From assembly GCF_014306625.1 (NCBI RefSeq), contig NZ_JACRYL010000005.1, positions 35,083 through 99,082 on the forward strand: 64,000 nt of DNA, in the 5' to 3' direction. Each line of letters begins with the position of its first letter. The first letter of the stretch is position 1. Position numbers and translations under genes: made by a program. This stretch comes from Pedobacter fastidiosus. GTDB lineage: Bacteria; Bacteroidota; Bacteroidia; Sphingobacteriales; Sphingobacteriaceae. Shown piece by piece: positions 9,567 to 16,234 of the stretch. The notes under the pieces are model-generated. The model ran no database searches. It worked only from the letters and a program-made list of their open reading frames with translations, and was not told the origin of the DNA.

Positions 9567-10056
9567 CGAATATCCAATTTGGGGAGAAACCTACATCAGT
9601 AAAGTTGAAGGAGATATTCTCGAAATTCTGGAAGAACAGGTTTTTAGCATTCCCGCAATGTTTGAAGCAAATAAGGAAAAAGAAAATTTCGCCTATGCGG
9701 ATGGGAAATGGACGCTGAAAGAAATGCTTGGCCATATTATCGATTGTGAACGTATTTTTGTTTACCGCATGACTTGCTTTGCAAGAAATGAGCAACAACA
9801 TCTCCCTGGTTTTGAAGAAGACGATTATGTTGCAAATGCCCGATTTGGTGAGCGTAATTACGAAGATATGATTGAAGAATTTGCAGCCTTACGTAAAGCC
9901 AATCTTTACTTTTTTAAAAGCCTTAACGAAGAAGAACTGAATAGAAAAGGAGTTGCTTCGACAAGAGAAATCACTGTGAAATCTATTTTATTTATCGCAG
10001 CAGGCCACATTATTCACCATGTTTCCATTTTAAAAGAGCGCTACCATGTGGTTTAG
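9547..10056 (+). CDS. DinB-family (DinB_2) four-helix protein
   Basis: A 169-residue protein of the DinB/YfiT fold. Visible features are DGKWTLKEMLGHIIDCERIF (near residues 52-71) and the C-terminal AAGHIIHHVSILKERY. Together they provide the three histidines that usually bind a divalent metal in this superfamily. Many members are thiol-dependent transferases or damage-inducible proteins of unknown activity. The gene overlaps the upstream kinase gene by 20 bases and the downstream thioesterase by 11, so the three are almost certainly one transcript. A second, more diagnostic member of the superfamily lies at 55235-55762. The biochemical role is not known. Confidence 0.88.
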   Translation: MNRPQPNEYPIWGETYISKVEGDILEILEEQVFSIPAMFEANKEKENFAYADGKWTLKEMLGHIIDCERIFVYRMTCFARNEQQHLPGFEEDDYVANARFGERNYEDMIEEFAALRKANLYFFKSLNEEELNRKGVASTREITVKSILFIAAGHIIHHVSILKERYHVV

Positions 10057-10468
10057 AAACTTCACCGTTGATGATTTAAATAACCGTCCTAAAAACCATT
10101 TGGGCGCTTTGCTTGATATTAAATTTACTGAAATTGGCGAAGATTTTATTACCGGAACCATGCCAGTTGATGAAAGAACCCATCAACCTGCCGGAATTTT
10201 ACATGGCGGTGCATCGGTTGTTTTGGCAGAAACGCTCGGGAGTATTGCCTCCTATATGTGCATCGACCCAGAAAAATATGTCGCCGTAGGTTTAGAAGTT
10301 AACGCCAACCATTTGCGTCCTGTTAAAAGCGGTTTGGTTAAAGGCATTTGTAAACCTTTACACGTTGGTGCAAAAACTCAGGTTTGGGAAATTAAAATTT
10401 ACGATGAGCGTGGAAAAATGAACTGCATCAGCAGACTTACCGTTGCAATAATTAACAAACCCCAATAA
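10046..10468 (+). CDS. hotdog-fold thioesterase (PaaI/YdiI-like)
   Basis: A 140-residue single hotdog domain. The family signature is GILHGGASVVLAETLGSIAS (residues about 51-70), where His-Gly-Gly and the later acidic residue in LAET form the acyl-CoA thioesterase site. GLEVNANHLRPVKSG follows, also typical of PaaI/YdiI/MenI enzymes. Such enzymes hydrolyse acyl-CoA thioesters, for example 1,4-dihydroxy-2-naphthoyl-CoA in menaquinone synthesis. No menaquinone genes are nearby, so the substrate is open. It overlaps the DinB gene by 11 bases and ends a three-gene plus-strand operon. Confidence 0.9.
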   Translation: MWFRNFTVDDLNNRPKNHLGALLDIKFTEIGEDFITGTMPVDERTHQPAGILHGGASVVLAETLGSIASYMCIDPEKYVAVGLEVNANHLRPVKSGLVKGICKPLHVGAKTQVWEIKIYDERGKMNCISRLTVAIINKPQ

Positions 10469-10587
10469 GGAAAGATATATAGAAGTCATGTTGGCCCTAC
10501 AAAGGCGCATATAATTAAGGCGTTTCTACAGACTCAACGAGAATAACAGAGCCTCGGAGTATTAAATTTAAAATACTTCTTAGCCTC

Positions 10588-10675
10588 AGCCATGGTACGT
10601 GTCTCCAAATACCATTTAACTAGTATTCTATAAAGCTCTGAAGCCATGGTACGTGTCTCCACGTACCATTGAACT
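10588..10675. repeat. two-copy 34-bp direct repeat, 54-bp period
   Basis: Copies at 10588-10621 and 10642-10675 share AGCCATGGTACGTGTCTCC exactly, followed by a similar tail (ATACCATTTAACT against GTACCATTGAACT). In the second copy ATGGTACGT and ACGTACCAT form a perfect 9-bp inverted repeat around GTCTCC; in the first copy the right arm has decayed. It lies in the 228-bp space between two convergent genes. There are only two copies here and no cas genes. Confidence 0.8.
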
Positions 10676-10696
10676 AAGTCATTTTTTTAAAGCTCC

Positions 10697-11065
10697 TTAA
10701 ATTTTATAATCCTTTTCGATAGCCTTCTTTTCAATCAAGAATGAAGTTATTAAACCTAAGCCTCCGAAAATTCCAACGAAACCAAAGTAAATTGCAACCG
10801 CTTGTCCTTCTTCTGTTTGTGTCATGTCGCCACCAAAAACGCCTCGAACTGTAAATAAAGCGACCAATAACCCTAAACCTACGCCAACCATTAATAATCC
10901 GAATTTTAAACTCAAATAAGGTTTGGGTACCGAAGCGCGGTTAAGTCTAGGGTCGATGCCTCTTTCAATCATCGCCATTTTTTCTTTGTTCGATAAATAT
11001 CTGATTCCAAATACCATCGCGAATGCTCCTAAGAACATTGATATGGGTACTAATATGCCTTCCAT
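10697..11065 (-). CDS. small membrane protein, DUF6249-like
   Basis: A 122-residue integral membrane protein. A first hydrophobic helix (about 4-23) is followed by the charged segment NKEKMAMIERGIDPRLN. Two further helices lie at about 52-71 and 87-110, the latter ending in ITSFLIEKKAIEKDYKI. The arrangement with MAMIERGI after the first helix matches DUF6249, small Bacteroidota membrane proteins often found near ECF sigma systems. No catalytic motif is visible. The gene is monocistronic, on the opposite strand to its neighbours. The family name is given from memory of the motif and is less certain than the membrane topology. Confidence 0.7.
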   Translation of the reverse strand: MEGILVPISMFLGAFAMVFGIRYLSNKEKMAMIERGIDPRLNRASVPKPYLSLKFGLLMVGVGLGLLVALFTVRGVFGGDMTQTEEGQAVAIYFGFVGIFGGLGLITSFLIEKKAIEKDYKI

Positions 11066-11216
11066 AATTATAATTTTTATTGTTAATATTTTTGTTTCTG
11101 TGTATTGAACCGTGTTCTGAGTATTATGACGACATGGTTTTTAATCAGGTTACACCCAAGAGAGAAAATATTTAATAAATAATAATCGATTTTCAAATCG
11201 TGGTAAAAAACTTCTC

Positions 11217-11224
11217 TAACTTTG
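11217..11224 (+). promoter_or_regulatory. -7 box immediately before the SMR gene (leaderless candidate)
   Basis: TAACTTTG matches TAnnTTTG and ends 4 bases before the ATG at 11229. The transcription start would fall at or within a few bases of the start codon. Confidence 0.5.
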
Positions 11225-11228
11225 GAGC

Positions 11229-11549
11229 ATGAACTGGATTATATTAATTATAGCTGGCTTTTTCGAAGTTGGCTTTACAACTTGCCTAAAACTTTCAAAT
11301 AATTTTACCAACGTAAAATGGAGCATCGGCTTTTTAATTTCCATTACATTAAGCTTTATCTTACTTAATAAAGCCACCCAAACTTTACCAATGGGAACCG
11401 CTTATGCAGTTTGGACAGGCATTGGCGCCGTAGGAACCGTAATAATCGGGATTGTTTACTTTAACGAGCCGGCAACTTTCTGGCGCATCTTTTTTATCTG
11501 TACCCTTATTGGATCTATCGCCGGACTAAAGTTTTTTGCATCGCACTAA
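11229..11549 (+). CDS. small multidrug resistance (SMR) transporter, SugE/Gdx-like
   Basis: A 106-residue protein with four transmembrane helices, the standard SMR length. The essential membrane glutamate is E13 in IIAGFFEVGFTTCLK. GTAYAVWTGIGAVGT lies in helix 3, and helix 4 carries the usual Gly-containing packing face. SMR proteins work as dual-topology dimers exchanging protons for cations. The N-terminal pattern is nearer the guanidinium exporters (Gdx/SugE) than the EmrE polyaromatic-cation type, but this cannot be settled by eye. No guanidine riboswitch is possible in the leader, because a -7 box ends 4 bases before the ATG. No partner SMR gene is adjacent, which fits a homodimer. Confidence 0.92.
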   Translation: MNWIILIIAGFFEVGFTTCLKLSNNFTNVKWSIGFLISITLSFILLNKATQTLPMGTAYAVWTGIGAVGTVIIGIVYFNEPATFWRIFFICTLIGSIAGLKFFASH

Positions 11550-12024
11550 ATCATAGAGATTAATTTTTTTGAAGCGCAAAACCTGTGTAAGCAAACAAAT
11601 TTGTTCCCGTGTTTCGCTTATACGCTTCGGACATCGTACCTCTGCCCTGCAGGGTAACGCTTCACCCGGGGCTAGATGGGAAGGTCTGTAATAATCTGGA
11701 AGCATCATAAAGCATAAAACTAGACCATTTAATGTAGTTTTGACAACTCTACTAATGTGTTAGAAAGAGAGTTGTCAAAGCTAAATGTTGTATCTTAATA
11801 GTTAGACATTTTGAAAAGCCTAACATTGTTCCTAAACCTGATGGCAATGAAAAGCCCACAGCGTAGCGAGGACTTGTAATGAACAGCGGGACTGCAGGCC
11901 TCCAAAATGTGCTGTCCTTTCGTTTTCAAAAAAATGATGTTCAAACAAAATCTTCAAAATGAAAGATGCAAATAGTTTTATTTGCCTGTAACCTGTCTAT
12001 CTTTAATGTAGTCTTAGATTTAGA
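11550..12024. other. 475-bp spacer with an inverted repeat and degenerate repeats
   Basis: No convincing gene is seen. A perfect 12-bp inverted repeat (TTTGACAACTCT, 11739-11750, against 11768-11779; 17-nt loop) could form a stem-loop, without an obvious T tract. The stretch at about 11840-11910 (GCGTAGCGAGGACTTG then AGCGGGACTGCAGGCCTCC) resembles dispersed Bacteroidota spacer repeats, and a related GGCGGGACTTCAGT lies near 61773. A TAGATTTA box at 12015-12022 sits 2 bases before the sigma-factor ATG. Confidence 0.5.
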
Positions 12025-12606
12025 ATGGGGCAAAAACTTACAGATTTAGAGCTGATCCAAAATGTACTGAACGGCGAAACCGGACAGTACGCATTGTTGG
12101 TGAAACAGCATCAGCGATTTGTATTTACACTTGCCCTGCGGTTTGCAAAAAATAGAGAAGATGCGGAAGAAATTGCACAAGATTGCTTTGTAAAAGCCTA
12201 CAGAGCATTAGGAACCTTTAAACAAACCGCAAAGTTTAGCACTTGGCTTTATACCATTACGTACACCACAGCCATGACTTTTCTGCGAAAAAAGCGTTTA
12301 GATACATCATCCATTAACGATGAAGAAACGCTAATTCAGCTTGAAAACCATACCTCGAGCTTTAATGCAAATGGTTATGAAAAACAGAACAGTCATGCTT
12401 TTTTAAATCAGGCCATTACACTTTTGGCGCCTGATGATGCCACGATTATTACCATGTTTTATCAAGGCGAGCAAAGTTTAGAAGAAATTGGCGAGGCTTT
12501 ACATATAGAACCAAATACGGTGAAAGTAAAATTGCACCGAGCTAGGCAAAGACTTAAAGAAAAATTACAATATTTATTAAAAGATGAAGTAAAGGAGTTA
12601 CTATGA
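12025..12606 (+). CDS. RNA polymerase sigma factor, ECF (sigma-70) family
   Basis: A 193-residue ECF sigma factor. Region 2 is visible as LRFAKNREDAEEIAQDCFVKAYRAL followed by FSTWLYTITYTTAMTFLRKKR (these segments about 37-100). Region 4 ends the protein, with YQGEQSLEEIGEALHIEPNTVKVKLHRARQRLKE as the helix-turn-helix (about 145-180). The stop codon overlaps the start of the next gene (ATGA at 12603), so translation is coupled to a membrane protein that is its likely anti-sigma factor. No SusC/SusD pair follows, which separates this system from the FecI-like sigma at 23420. The regulon cannot be inferred from this window. Confidence 0.94.
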   Translation: MGQKLTDLELIQNVLNGETGQYALLVKQHQRFVFTLALRFAKNREDAEEIAQDCFVKAYRALGTFKQTAKFSTWLYTITYTTAMTFLRKKRLDTSSINDEETLIQLENHTSSFNANGYEKQNSHAFLNQAITLLAPDDATIITMFYQGEQSLEEIGEALHIEPNTVKVKLHRARQRLKEKLQYLLKDEVKELL

Positions 12607-13085
12607 ACACAATAGAACAACAGCTTTGGGATTATATTGATGGTAATTTAGATGAAAATCATAGAAATATCATTGAAGAAAAAATTAATACAGACCCCAC
12701 AATCAGGCTTCAGTATGAGGAATTATTACAGTTTAACCTCACTTTTAGCAACCTAGAATTAGAGGAACCATCCATGTCTTTCACTAGAAATGTGATGGAA
12801 GATGTAGCCTTATTACCTGCACCAATTTCGCTAAAAACCAAAGTAGACACGCGAATTATCTACGGTATTGGTGGCTTTTTTGTTTTGTCTATCTTGGCTA
12901 TTTTAGGTTTTATTGCCTATAATACTAAGTTTACGATGCCTAGTTTCAATTTTGATTTAGCTTTTGATACCAGTAAAATTATAACTCCAACAACAATCAA
13001 CATTTTTTTGTTTGTAGATTTGATTATCGGGTTGGTTTTTATCGATTATTTTTTGAGAAAGAAATCGTTGAAGAAACAATTATAA
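12603..13085 (+). CDS. putative membrane anti-sigma factor
   Basis: A 160-residue protein whose ATG overlaps the sigma-factor stop codon by 4 bases. The N-terminal 60 residues (LWDYIDGNLDENHRNIIEEK) resemble the helical sigma-binding start of anti-sigma factors, but without the zinc-finger HxxxCxxC. Two membrane helices follow at about 84-106 and 130-151, and the C-terminus is basic (RKKSLKK). The role as sequestering partner is inferred from position and layout. The last 20 codons, including the stop region, are duplicated in the spacer downstream (13287-13344). That copy encodes a similar C-terminus with its own stop. Confidence 0.8.
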   Translation: MNTIEQQLWDYIDGNLDENHRNIIEEKINTDPTIRLQYEELLQFNLTFSNLELEEPSMSFTRNVMEDVALLPAPISLKTKVDTRIIYGIGGFFVLSILAILGFIAYNTKFTMPSFNFDLAFDTSKIITPTTINIFLFVDLIIGLVFIDYFLRKKSLKKQL

Positions 13086-13344
13086 GAGATATTTTCTCTC
13101 TGCGATTGTGGGATTGACATAAATATTTTTTACTCTGCGAGATTAGCGAAATCTGCGGAAGCCATTAAAGCGCTGCTTTATTTCGACATAATAGGGAAAA
13201 AGGGAAATCTGATTAGAACCAAGTTTAGGTTTTTCCCGCAGATTAAAGGGATTCACGCAGATGTTTTTTTCTTACACAAACCATCAATCGGGCTGTTTTT
13301 TATCGATTATTTTTTGAGAAAGAAATCGTTGAAGAAAACATAAG
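13026..13344. repeat. direct duplication of the anti-sigma 3' end around a repeat-like insert
   Basis: The segment starting ATCGGG at 13026 recurs at 13287. The longest exact match is 41 bp (13036-13076 and 13297-13337), a 261-bp period. The second copy reads IGLFFIDYFLRKKSLKKT then stop; the first reads IGLVFIDYFLRKKSLKKQL then stop. Between the copies lie two imperfectly inverted segments (TCTGCGAGATTAGCG... and ...GCAGATTAAAGGGATTC) of the kind common in Bacteroidota spacers. An insertion or slippage event that duplicated the gene end is the simplest reading. Confidence 0.85.
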
Positions 13345-13353
13345 TTGATTTTT

Positions 13354-13375
13354 AGGTTGGTGATTATACCAACCT
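13354..13375. terminator. possible weak terminator hairpin
   Basis: An 8-bp perfect stem AGGTTGGT/ACCAACCT with a 6-nt loop lies between convergent genes. The T tract after it is short and broken (TTCTA) on the plus strand, so termination strength is doubtful. Confidence 0.45.
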
Positions 13376-13377
13376 TT

Positions 13378-13905
13378 CTACTCTAAAGTTTTCAAAATTT
13401 CCAATCCCTCTTTCCATTCACCAAAACCAGAATCTGTATTAATGTGCCCAGCATTTCCGATGTTGACAAACTTGCTTCCCCAATGATCTGCAAAATATTT
13501 TGCCCGCTCTAAAGTTACCCATTCATCGTTTTCGCTTGCCACAACTATCGTTTTAAAATCAATTTTTTCCAAAGGGACTTTATCAAAGCCTTCTGTTGAG
13601 AAAGTATATTTTGGTGCTTCTAAATCGCTTGGAGCAACCAATAAAGCACCTTTAATTCTTTTTTTATAGTGCTTTGCCCAATTTGCAATTGCAGTAACGC
13701 CTAAACTGTGGCCAATTAAAACCACTGTAGATAGATCATAACCTGACAATGCTTGATCTATATTCTCGATCCAATCTGCTGAGGCTGGAGTATCCCATTC
13801 CCTTTGTTCTATTCGCTTAAAATTTGGCTCTTGCTGTTCGAAATAAGTTTGCCAATGATTCGGGCCAGAATTACCCAAACCTGGAACAACGAAATAGTTA
13901 GTCAT
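13378..13905 (-). CDS. RBBP9/YdeN-family serine hydrolase
   Basis: A 175-residue compact alpha/beta hydrolase. The N-terminal VVPGLGNSGPNHWQTYFE and the PDWxxW-like DTPASADWIENIDQAL are typical of the RBBP9/YdeN group. The nucleophile elbow is GHSLGVTAIANWA. The catalytic Asp and His are expected in ASENDEWVTLERAKYFADHWGS and NAGHINTDSGFGEW. Members are small cytosolic esterases or peptidases of unclear physiological substrate. It is read alone on the minus strand, with a cold-shock gene upstream on the same strand but separated from it by that gene's terminator. Confidence 0.9.
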   Translation of the reverse strand: MTNYFVVPGLGNSGPNHWQTYFEQQEPNFKRIEQREWDTPASADWIENIDQALSGYDLSTVVLIGHSLGVTAIANWAKHYKKRIKGALLVAPSDLEAPKYTFSTEGFDKVPLEKIDFKTIVVASENDEWVTLERAKYFADHWGSKFVNIGNAGHINTDSGFGEWKEGLEILKTLE

Positions 13906-13934
13906 AAAAGGTTTTTCAAATTTTTTTTAAATAA

Positions 13935-13966
13935 AAAGGGTTGCCATCTTGCGAGAGCAACCCTTT
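13935..13966 (-). terminator. intrinsic terminator of the cold-shock gene
   Basis: A 10-bp stem (AAAGGGTTGC/GCAACCCTTT) with a 12-nt loop continues on the minus strand into a T-rich tail (TTTATTTA). It is 21 bases past the cold-shock gene's stop codon. Confidence 0.85.
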
Positions 13967-13986
13967 CCATAAATATGATAAATAAA

Positions 13987-14178
13987 TTAAATTACTTTCA
14001 CATTAACGGCGTTTAAGCCTTTTTTACCGTTAGCAACTTCGTACTGAACTTTGTCGTTTTCACGGATTTCGTCGATAAGACCTGTTGAATGAACAAAAAT
14101 TTCGCTATCGCCGTTAGCTGGTACGATAAAGCCAAAACCTTTAGTTACATTGAAGAATTTTACTGTGCCTTCTTGCAT
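13987..14178 (-). CDS. cold-shock domain protein (CspA family)
   Basis: A 63-residue single cold-shock domain that binds single-stranded nucleic acid and acts as an RNA chaperone. The RNP1 motif is KGFGFI and RNP2 is IFVHST; NGKKGLNAVNVKVI forms the last strand. The start is placed at 14178 (MQEGTVKFFNVTKGFGF). The frame extends upstream to 14247, but those 23 hydrophobic residues are the translated leader, and the family begins at MQEG. A near-consensus -7 box on the minus strand (TACCTTGC, about 14206-14199) suits an untranslated leader of roughly 20 nt. A strong terminator follows. Confidence 0.95.
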   Translation of the reverse strand: MQEGTVKFFNVTKGFGFIVPANGDSEIFVHSTGLIDEIRENDKVQYEVANGKKGLNAVNVKVI

Positions 14179-14282
14179 TGTATTAAATATTAAAATTAAG
14201 TGTGCAAGGTAAGTTTTAATTTTTAAAATCAAAATAAATTTTAACATTTTTTTAACGTTAAAATTTTGTAAACAGCAGATTA

Positions 14283-15206
14283 CTAAGGCTTTTTAATTGC
14301 CTTGCCAATTATACTCAATGTAATTTCGCTGTTATGTGGTATTCCGAGGGTGGTTCCAGGTACTACTTTAAAAAGGTTTCGAAGGTAAATATCCGCCACG
14401 CCCTGGATCAATTTTTTACGTGGCTCCATATCTTCCGGGAGCACACCATAAGCATTCTGAATTCTAATTAATCCGTTGTATCCAACCACGGCAGAACATT
14501 GGAAGGCAAAATCTTTATAAGCCCGATCTATCACGATTTTGTATTGTGGGTACATATAATCGTAAGCTTCCGTCCTTTTAGATAGTTTATCAACTGTGCT
14601 AATTTTCTCTACCGTTATAATTTTACTTTTCGGAATAAACTGTACCGGATTTACAGCCGCAAAGGCACTATCGCTATTCGAATTAACCTGTGCCGATCTT
14701 TTCTGAATAAATAGAGTGTCTTGTTTAGTCGTTTTCTGCAATTCCGCTGCCGAAACTTTTAATTGATTTTTAATATAGCTTTGGGCGTAAAAAGTCATGT
14801 TAACATCCGATCGGATATCCGCAGCGATTACTTTTCCATCAACCTGAACGCGTTGAAAAACCAAACTATCTTTGCTAATGTGCTTAACCTTAAAAAATTC
14901 TTCGGCAAAGTTATACACGTTTCCATGATCGTACTGAAGATAAAACTTTTGCATAATCTGCTTCTGCGGACTCCAAGCCATCATTGTATCTTCTGCTGCA
15001 ACTTCTATTATCCACGATGGTTTCTGCATAAAGCCATCCTTATTAAAAGATAATCCATCGCTAAAACGCCTTTTTACTTCTACATAACGAATGCCTTTTA
15101 CCGGTGCAAAAGTAAAATCTCTTAGCGTTGCATCTGTGCTTTTGGTTCTCGTACATGCAGAAAAGAGCATCACTAAAAAGAAAAGCTTTATAATATTATT
15201 GATCAT
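14283..15206 (-). CDS. putative lipoprotein of unknown function
   Basis: A 307-residue exported protein with a type II signal peptide: a hydrophobic helix (about 5-16) ending in the lipobox LFSAC (Cys at 18). The mature part is mixed alpha/beta, with a YDYMYPQYKIVIDRAYKDF segment and a C-terminal region VADIYLRNLFKVVPGTTLGI. I do not recognise a family and see no catalytic motif. It is 71 bases downstream of the exported glycosidase-like gene at 15278-16147 on the same strand, so they may be cotranscribed. Lipid anchoring to the outer membrane is expected for Bacteroidota lipoproteins lacking a retention signal. Confidence 0.72.
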   Translation of the reverse strand: MINNIIKLFFLVMLFSACTRTKSTDATLRDFTFAPVKGIRYVEVKRRFSDGLSFNKDGFMQKPSWIIEVAAEDTMMAWSPQKQIMQKFYLQYDHGNVYNFAEEFFKVKHISKDSLVFQRVQVDGKVIAADIRSDVNMTFYAQSYIKNQLKVSAAELQKTTKQDTLFIQKRSAQVNSNSDSAFAAVNPVQFIPKSKIITVEKISTVDKLSKRTEAYDYMYPQYKIVIDRAYKDFAFQCSAVVGYNGLIRIQNAYGVLPEDMEPRKKLIQGVADIYLRNLFKVVPGTTLGIPHNSEITLSIIGKAIKKP

Positions 15207-15277
15207 TTTTAAAACTAAAATCTTCGGCTAAAATAAATAATTTAATCACACCCCAAAGATGCCTTGTACTACAATAT

Positions 15278-16147
15278 TTATTTTTTCCTTTTGATTAAAA
15301 CCACGTTGGCCACTTTCCGTTGCCCTGCGTGATCCCATTTTTTGTTATCTGTAGGGTAATTGACCACTCCGCCATCAGGAAAACCACTTACCCACAATGT
15401 GGTAGAACCCCCGCCATCAAAGTTGAGTACGTTTGTGCAACCCAGCCATTTCATTAGCTTCGTTAACTCTTGTAAACTCATTCCTGCAGAGTTTTCATTT
15501 CGACCATCCACAGTTAATAAAATTACCCTTCCATTGGGCTTAACGCCCAAACAGGTTCTTGGGTGGCGCAAATAGGTAAAACTGGTTGTATCCAACATTT
15601 CGTTTATGCCATTAAAAGTTAATAATGGTCCGTTTAACAAAACGTTTTGTTCTGGTAATTTAGTTTCCCAATCGGTGGCGCCATCCCATTTTTTTACGGC
15701 AAGCTTTCCGTTTTCGATCACCACTGCTGCTTGCTGATGCCGAGCTCTAATTCCGTTTTTATCTAACCTCACTGTATTGATAATTTTGCCATTTACCTTC
15801 ACAAAATCAACTGATCCTCCATTTTTAACATCGAAGAAATTACCATTAACGGCAGCAACAGCGGTATCTCTTAAACCAAAATTGCTCGTTGTTATTAATT
15901 CCCTTTCTTCGGCACCCAATGCAAAAACAGCCTTTCTTCCTGTGTTTTTAATTTCTAAAAAAGAGATATTCTCATTTGCATTAAAAAGATTTTTCTGATT
16001 AAAATGATATTGAAATAAGCGCACTTGTTTGGCTATTCGCGTTTTTTGCCACTTGGTTTTAACCAATGTTATCGAATCGGTGTTTTGAGCATTGCCAGAA
16101 AACGCCCAAATACACAGTAACGTTAAGAATGATAGTCTTTTAAACAT
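15278..16147 (-). CDS. phosphodiester glycosidase family protein (NAGPA domain), exported
   Basis: A 289-residue protein with an N-terminal signal peptide (cleavage probably after FSGNA). The NAGPA/DUF2233 fold is shown by AAVNGNFFDVKNGGSVDF, ARHQQAAVVIENGKL and RHPRTCLGVKPNGRVILL. VDGRNENSAGMSLQELTKLM and the near-C-terminal NFDGGGSTTLWVSG complete the pattern. The family includes the mammalian uncovering enzyme that removes N-acetylglucosamine phosphodiesters. Bacterial members probably act on phosphodiester-linked sugars of envelope polymers. Substrate here is unknown. It precedes a lipoprotein gene in the same direction. Confidence 0.88.
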   Translation of the reverse strand: MFKRLSFLTLLCIWAFSGNAQNTDSITLVKTKWQKTRIAKQVRLFQYHFNQKNLFNANENISFLEIKNTGRKAVFALGAEERELITTSNFGLRDTAVAAVNGNFFDVKNGGSVDFVKVNGKIINTVRLDKNGIRARHQQAAVVIENGKLAVKKWDGATDWETKLPEQNVLLNGPLLTFNGINEMLDTTSFTYLRHPRTCLGVKPNGRVILLTVDGRNENSAGMSLQELTKLMKWLGCTNVLNFDGGGSTTLWVSGFPDGGVVNYPTDNKKWDHAGQRKVANVVLIKRKK

Positions 16148-16170
16148 AGGAACAGATTTGGATTAAAATT

Positions 16171-16210
16171 AAAAAAAAACGGAGCAAACCAACTGAATGA
16201 TCTGCTCCGT
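16171..16210 (-). terminator. intrinsic terminator of the zinc metalloprotease gene
   Basis: An 8-bp stem ACGGAGCA/TGCTCCGT with a 16-nt loop is followed on the minus strand by a run of eight T, 24 bases past the stop codon at 16235. Confidence 0.88.
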
Positions 16211-16234
16211 TTTTGTAACAATAAGAAAACAACC

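Noticed and set aside
10588..10675. Possible CRISPR array
   Set aside because: Only two copies, unequal, 54-bp period, no leader and no cas genes.
11171..11228. Guanidine riboswitch ahead of the SMR gene
   Set aside because: The -7 box ends 4 bases before the start codon, leaving no room for a leader structure.
11526..11708. Minus-strand frame of 60 codons after the SMR gene
   Set aside because: It overlaps the SMR gene's end and consists of spacer-repeat text without protein features.
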